Shown here: positions 18,358-20,863 of the stretch, piece after piece
How positions within the stretch are numbered: position 1 is the first letter of the stretch
Layout: each line of letters begins with the position of its first letter
Assembly: GCA_041651295.1 (NCBI GenBank)
Contig: JBAZJN010000018.1
Coordinates: 1 to 20,863, forward strand
Direction of reading: 5' to 3'
Length of the DNA stretch: 20,863 nt
From: JBAZJN01 sp041651295
GTDB lineage: Bacteria; Patescibacteriota; UBA1384; XYA2-FULL-43-10; CAINNR01
Notes under the pieces: model-generated
The model's input: only the letters and a program-made list of their open reading frames with translations
Databases searched by the model: none
Told to the model about the DNA's origin: nothing
Made by a program: the position numbers and the translations under genes

Positions 18358-19086
18358 TTAATAACTGTGTTCGATCAATTTTTTTTGGTCACCAATAAAT
18401 ACCTCCTTATTTGCGCCTTTCCAAGTAAACTCCTTCAAAATGTTAATAAAAAAATCCAGTGCCAGGTTTCCTGGGTTAGAAATTAGCTCCTTTGTATCAA
18501 CAATCTTTGGTTGTATAATCGGCTCATAATGACAAGGGTACGTTTGTGACAGATATCGAAAAGGATCTCCCCAAAAGAATAAAACTCTCCCTTTAACGCC
18601 ACCTAACTCAACTAAAATTTCTACTTTTTCCCCAAAGTCTACTAACTTAGCAAGGTTGGCCGCAAAAAAGTGTATTTCTGTAATAGAATATAAAGCATTT
18701 ATTATACTAAAAAAACTATCATTTTTTTCTTGACCAGAAAAATGAAGTGATCTTCTTGCTTTTTCTTTCTCTTGCTCATCCATTGAATAATCTTCTGGCA
18801 TAGAAAAATAGTGGACAAATTGTCCATTCAAATACAATTTCCAAAATTCGAAATGTTGCCCTTCTGGCCAATCACAAAAGGAAGAGACACTATCTGGGCC
18901 GCTCGGAAAAATTTTTTCATCTCGATCAATGTGTGGATAATCCCACCCACGAAATGACAATTTACTGCTTTCAATCGTCTTCTCTGCTTTTTCTTTATCG
19001 GAAATTCTGTCTGCCTTGAATTCAATGGGTCGAATTATTATTTTCCAATAACCCCTTTTTTTTATCTTATCAATTAATTTTTCCAT
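18358..19086 (-). CDS. Hypothetical protein paired with the AlbA/Schlafen gene
   Basis: 242 aa, soluble, no signal peptide. The N-terminus is basic (MEKLIDKIKKRGYWKIIIRP); recognisable stretches include KLSFRGWDYPHIDRDEKIFP, a Trp-rich HFEFWKLYLNGQFVHYFSMP and a hydrophobic helix NALYSITEIHFFAANLAKLV. It starts 3 nt after the upstream stop (TAG at 19090), so it is translationally coupled to the AlbA-type gene. I do not recognise the family; the tight pairing suggests the two proteins act together. Confidence 0.85.
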   Translation of the reverse strand: MEKLIDKIKKRGYWKIIIRPIEFKADRISDKEKAEKTIESSKLSFRGWDYPHIDRDEKIFPSGPDSVSSFCDWPEGQHFEFWKLYLNGQFVHYFSMPEDYSMDEQEKEKARRSLHFSGQEKNDSFFSIINALYSITEIHFFAANLAKLVDFGEKVEILVELGGVKGRVLFFWGDPFRYLSQTYPCHYEPIIQPKIVDTKELISNPGNLALDFFINILKEFTWKGANKEVFIGDQKKLIEHSY

Positions 19087-19089
19087 AAT

Positions 19090-19785
19090 CTAAAGTTTAT
19101 CTCTTTTTAAAATCTTATCATACTCTGTAAAATTAAAGTGAGTAGGAGACCTTTTTATGATTTTTCTAGGTTTTTTTGATTTTATATTGGAACACAAAAT
19201 CTTTAAATCTGTATTTAAAATTTTCTCTTTTCTACTTAATAGTCGACGAATCATTTCGTCCCATTCCTCATTTGTTTCTATTGCTCTAGACTCGATGGGA
19301 TTTGATTTTGAACGAATATATAATACCCCTTTTTCAAGACGACAATGAGGGTTACTAGACATAGAATCAAATAAACAAACTACGGGCAAGGGTTGTAAAG
19401 ATTCATAAATGCGTATTAGAATAAATCGCTTTTTGTACTTATGAATTGAAAGGCCCCCTCCAAAAATTTCAAAATTGATAGCTTGATTAGTTTTCCCATT
19501 TAAAAACCGACCAATATCATCTTCATTATTAAAAGTATCAAATTGTTCTTTTGAAAGTCCCTTTCTTTCAAAAACTACTCCTTTTGAACGACTTCGTTTT
19601 TGTTTGATGCCTATTACGATAAATCCACCATTAATTGTATTGGAAAGTGCAATACATGTTTTTACAATTTCAAATTTTATACTTTTTTCCTCTTTAACCC
19701 AAGACGTGGACGGTTTAAATTCCCATCTTCGGTCTTCTGTGCCATATTGAATATAATTCTTCATTTCATCGGTAAGAGGTTTCAT
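19090..19785 (-). CDS. Schlafen/AlbA_2-domain protein
   Basis: 231 aa. The AlbA_2 (Schlafen-like) domain is seen from 'YIQYGTEDRRWEFKPSTSW' (about residues 12-30, with the typical Glu-Phe-Lys) through 'IVKTCIALSNTINGGFIVIG' (about 40-59; family pattern 'K...A.AN..GG.ILIGI'). It continues with RFILIRIYESLQPLPVVCL and the strand 'GVLYIRSKSNPIESR', usual in this domain. Such domains bind, and in some members cleave, nucleic acids. The C-terminus is basic. First gene of a two-gene unit. No SD is evident and no convincing promoter could be fixed. Confidence 0.82.
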   Translation of the reverse strand: MKPLTDEMKNYIQYGTEDRRWEFKPSTSWVKEEKSIKFEIVKTCIALSNTINGGFIVIGIKQKRSRSKGVVFERKGLSKEQFDTFNNEDDIGRFLNGKTNQAINFEIFGGGLSIHKYKKRFILIRIYESLQPLPVVCLFDSMSSNPHCRLEKGVLYIRSKSNPIESRAIETNEEWDEMIRRLLSRKEKILNTDLKILCSNIKSKKPRKIIKRSPTHFNFTEYDKILKRDKL

Positions 19786-19891
19786 AAGATCACTATTATT
19801 TAGCTAAGTACCCGATGGCATTTATTTAATCTAACCAACTTTACTATTTTATTTGGAGAGAAATCCTTGCGTGAGTTTAGTATACAACCCC

Positions 19892-19917
19892 TGTCCGTTG
19901 AAAAAAGTCGATGAAAA
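19892..19917 (+). repeat. Direct repeat left of the 19922-20443 gene
   Basis: Begins TGTCCGTTGAAAAAA; matches 20485-20510 at 22 of 26 positions. Confidence 0.7.
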
Positions 19918-19921
19918 AGCA

Positions 19922-20443
19922 TCACTTTTGCTCTAGATATTTTTCAAACAATCCGATTGCGTCGTCTATTACCTCGATGCCCTTAACTTTTGTGGGATGA
20001 TTTGCAAACTTGCTGACCCAATCAAGGCTCTCACTAATATTTTCAACGATTGCATCTGAAAAAGCCAAAATAAATGGATGAATCCAATCTTTAATTGTTT
20101 CACCATCAAAAACGACATCACTTCTTCGGTGGTGCGAATTTTTTGGCAAAACGGAAATTACTGGTTTTTTTAGATACTTTGCAATCACCATTTCTTGAGC
20201 TGTACCTGCACCAAGTTTGTTTTCTGCGTTTACAATAATAATATCGGATTGTTTAATCTGATACACATCATGACCAAAAGTAAGCTCCGGTTTGGATTCC
20301 TCACGCCACGCATCACCATCAACAAAGCTCACGCCTGAAATGGCGCCTAAAACCTCTTTGTATTTTATTTTCCAATCTACCCAATTTTTTCTTGTTTCAT
20401 CCCCTTTTGGAATGGACCCAAGCAAGCAAATTTGTATTGGCAT
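19922..20443 (-). CDS. Nucleoside 2-deoxyribosyltransferase-fold protein
   Basis: 173 aa. IQICLLGSIPKGDETRKNWV at the N-terminus, the strand-turn motif SDIIIVNAENKLGAGTAQEM (about residues 66-85) and AKYLKKPVISVLPKN (about 88-102) fit the deoxyribosyltransferase-like Rossmann fold. The usual catalytic Glu in this motif (D..GT..EL/M) appears as GTAQEM. Substrate unknown; it is a different branch from the DNPH1-like gene at 13856-14287. Ends in TGA. The best -10 match (TGTTAGACC) again lies 6 nt before ATG. It is bracketed by a 26-bp imperfect direct repeat. Confidence 0.8.
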   Translation of the reverse strand: MPIQICLLGSIPKGDETRKNWVDWKIKYKEVLGAISGVSFVDGDAWREESKPELTFGHDVYQIKQSDIIIVNAENKLGAGTAQEMVIAKYLKKPVISVLPKNSHHRRSDVVFDGETIKDWIHPFILAFSDAIVENISESLDWVSKFANHPTKVKGIEVIDDAIGLFEKYLEQK

Positions 20444-20484
20444 ATGTACGGTCTAACACATTTTAAAACTATTGCCTACTCTCG

Positions 20485-20510
20485 TGTCCGTTGAAAAAAA
20501 TCGTGGAAAC
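20485..20510 (+). repeat. Direct repeat right of the 19922-20443 gene
   Basis: TGTCCGTTGAAAAAA...; partner of 19892-19917. From 20511 to 20610 nothing further is recognised; 20619-20665 holds two GC or AT hairpins (GGTCCTTTT/AAAAGGAC and TGCCG/CGGCA). Confidence 0.7.
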
Positions 20511-20671
20511 TCAAATTGGGAATGAGCGCAAGAGAAATATGTCGGCATGGCTTTGACGACTATTTCATGCGCGAATGGAAATTTGATGTTTCCCGATTTC
20601 TTTTCACAGGACTAGCGTTTTGGTCCTTTTGGGCGATGCAAAAGGACATTTGCTGCCGCTCCCGCGGCAAA

Positions 20672-20700
20672 AGGGTGCCAAATAAATGACACCCCTTTCC
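20672..20700. terminator. Hairpin between the last two minus genes
   Basis: AAAGGGTG pairs with CACCCCTTT (one bulge) with T-rich sequence on both strands; it may end the membrane protein gene at the right edge. Confidence 0.5.
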
Positions 20701-20724
20701 TTTTATACTTTCAAAAATCTAAGT

Positions 20725-20863
20725 TTATTTATTCGCCAAAAACCATCCCTTACTCTTCGTCACATAATACAACATGACTGCATCAATCACGAGCGTCAAA
20801 ACATTGCCACCTCTCCAGCTGACAAAGGCGACAATCACGCTATACACAATAAACGCAATCAAG
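20725..20863 (-). CDS. Membrane protein (partial, N-terminus outside window)
   Basis: An open frame enters from the right edge and ends at TAA 20725. The visible C-terminus has a hydrophobic helix (LIAFIVYSVIVAFVSW), a second near LTLVIDAVMLYYV, and a basic end (TKSKGWFLANK). It resembles the C-terminal helix pair of many small membrane proteins; no family can be named from 46 residues. Confidence 0.65.
   Translation of the reverse strand, partial: LIAFIVYSVIVAFVSWRGGNVLTLVIDAVMLYYVTKSKGWFLANK

Noticed and set aside
1..20863. CRISPR array
   Set aside because: No regularly spaced short repeats or cas genes; all repeats seen are few and widely spaced.

Overview
The window is gene-dense, made of many short genes, most of them single-gene transcription units. 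It uses the standard bacterial code: TGA ends the pilin, the 6284-7033 gene and the 19922-20443 gene. Small proteins of unknown function, a lone cobalamin adenosyltransferase beside a likely ECF-type membrane component, an RRM RNA-binding protein, a histidine phosphatase with VHG in place of RHG, and many genes without a Shine-Dalgarno (SD) sequence all suggest a member of the Candidate Phyla Radiation (Patescibacteria). This is an inference from gene content; no rRNA or tRNA was seen, and the phylum cannot be proven here.

Layout. 1-1384 (minus): likely corrinoid-salvage operon (cobO, DUF6580-like membrane protein, an anchored protein running off the left edge). 1562-4131: small units, including a 48-aa and a 46-aa ORF, a promoter-plus-terminator unit with no convincing ORF (candidate sRNA), an RRM protein, a 26-aa ORF behind two leader hairpins, an anchored protein and a secreted protein. 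4151-4911: no gene, but two large structured repeats (B1, A1). 4912-5444: a gene split by a -1 frameshift. 5632-7033 (minus): a GC-rich pair, a type IV pilin-like protein and an anchored hypothetical. 7345-10107: small membrane or hypothetical genes with strong promoters, an NYN-domain gene bracketed by a 31-bp direct repeat, and a DnaJ-type zinc-knuckle mini-protein. 10267-12070: Nudix gene, a phosphotransferase remnant, and a MerR-GHKL ATPase/STAS-like pair with its operators. 12405-20443: mostly minus-strand, AT-rich enzyme genes (asparaginase-like, two deoxyribosyltransferase-fold proteins, APH-type phosphotransferase, methyltransferase, SGNH hydrolase, histidine phosphatase, Schlafen/AlbA pair), interleaved with structured repeats A2, B2 and A3. 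The right edge holds the C-terminus of a membrane protein.

Two gene populations can be separated by how transcription and translation start. The small, mostly plus-strand genes usually have a TTGACA/TATAAT-type promoter, an SD and a hairpin terminator. The enzyme 'cargo' genes typically have a -10 box ending exactly 6 nt before the ATG, so their mRNAs should be leaderless. The cargo genes lie beside long multi-hairpin repeats (families A and B, whose stems are kept while their sequence changes) or inside private direct repeats, and gene remnants mark past exchange. The region looks like an accessory island assembled from exchangeable gene cassettes. No integrase, transposase or CRISPR is visible in the window, so the agent that moves the cassettes, if there is one, is elsewhere or host-encoded.
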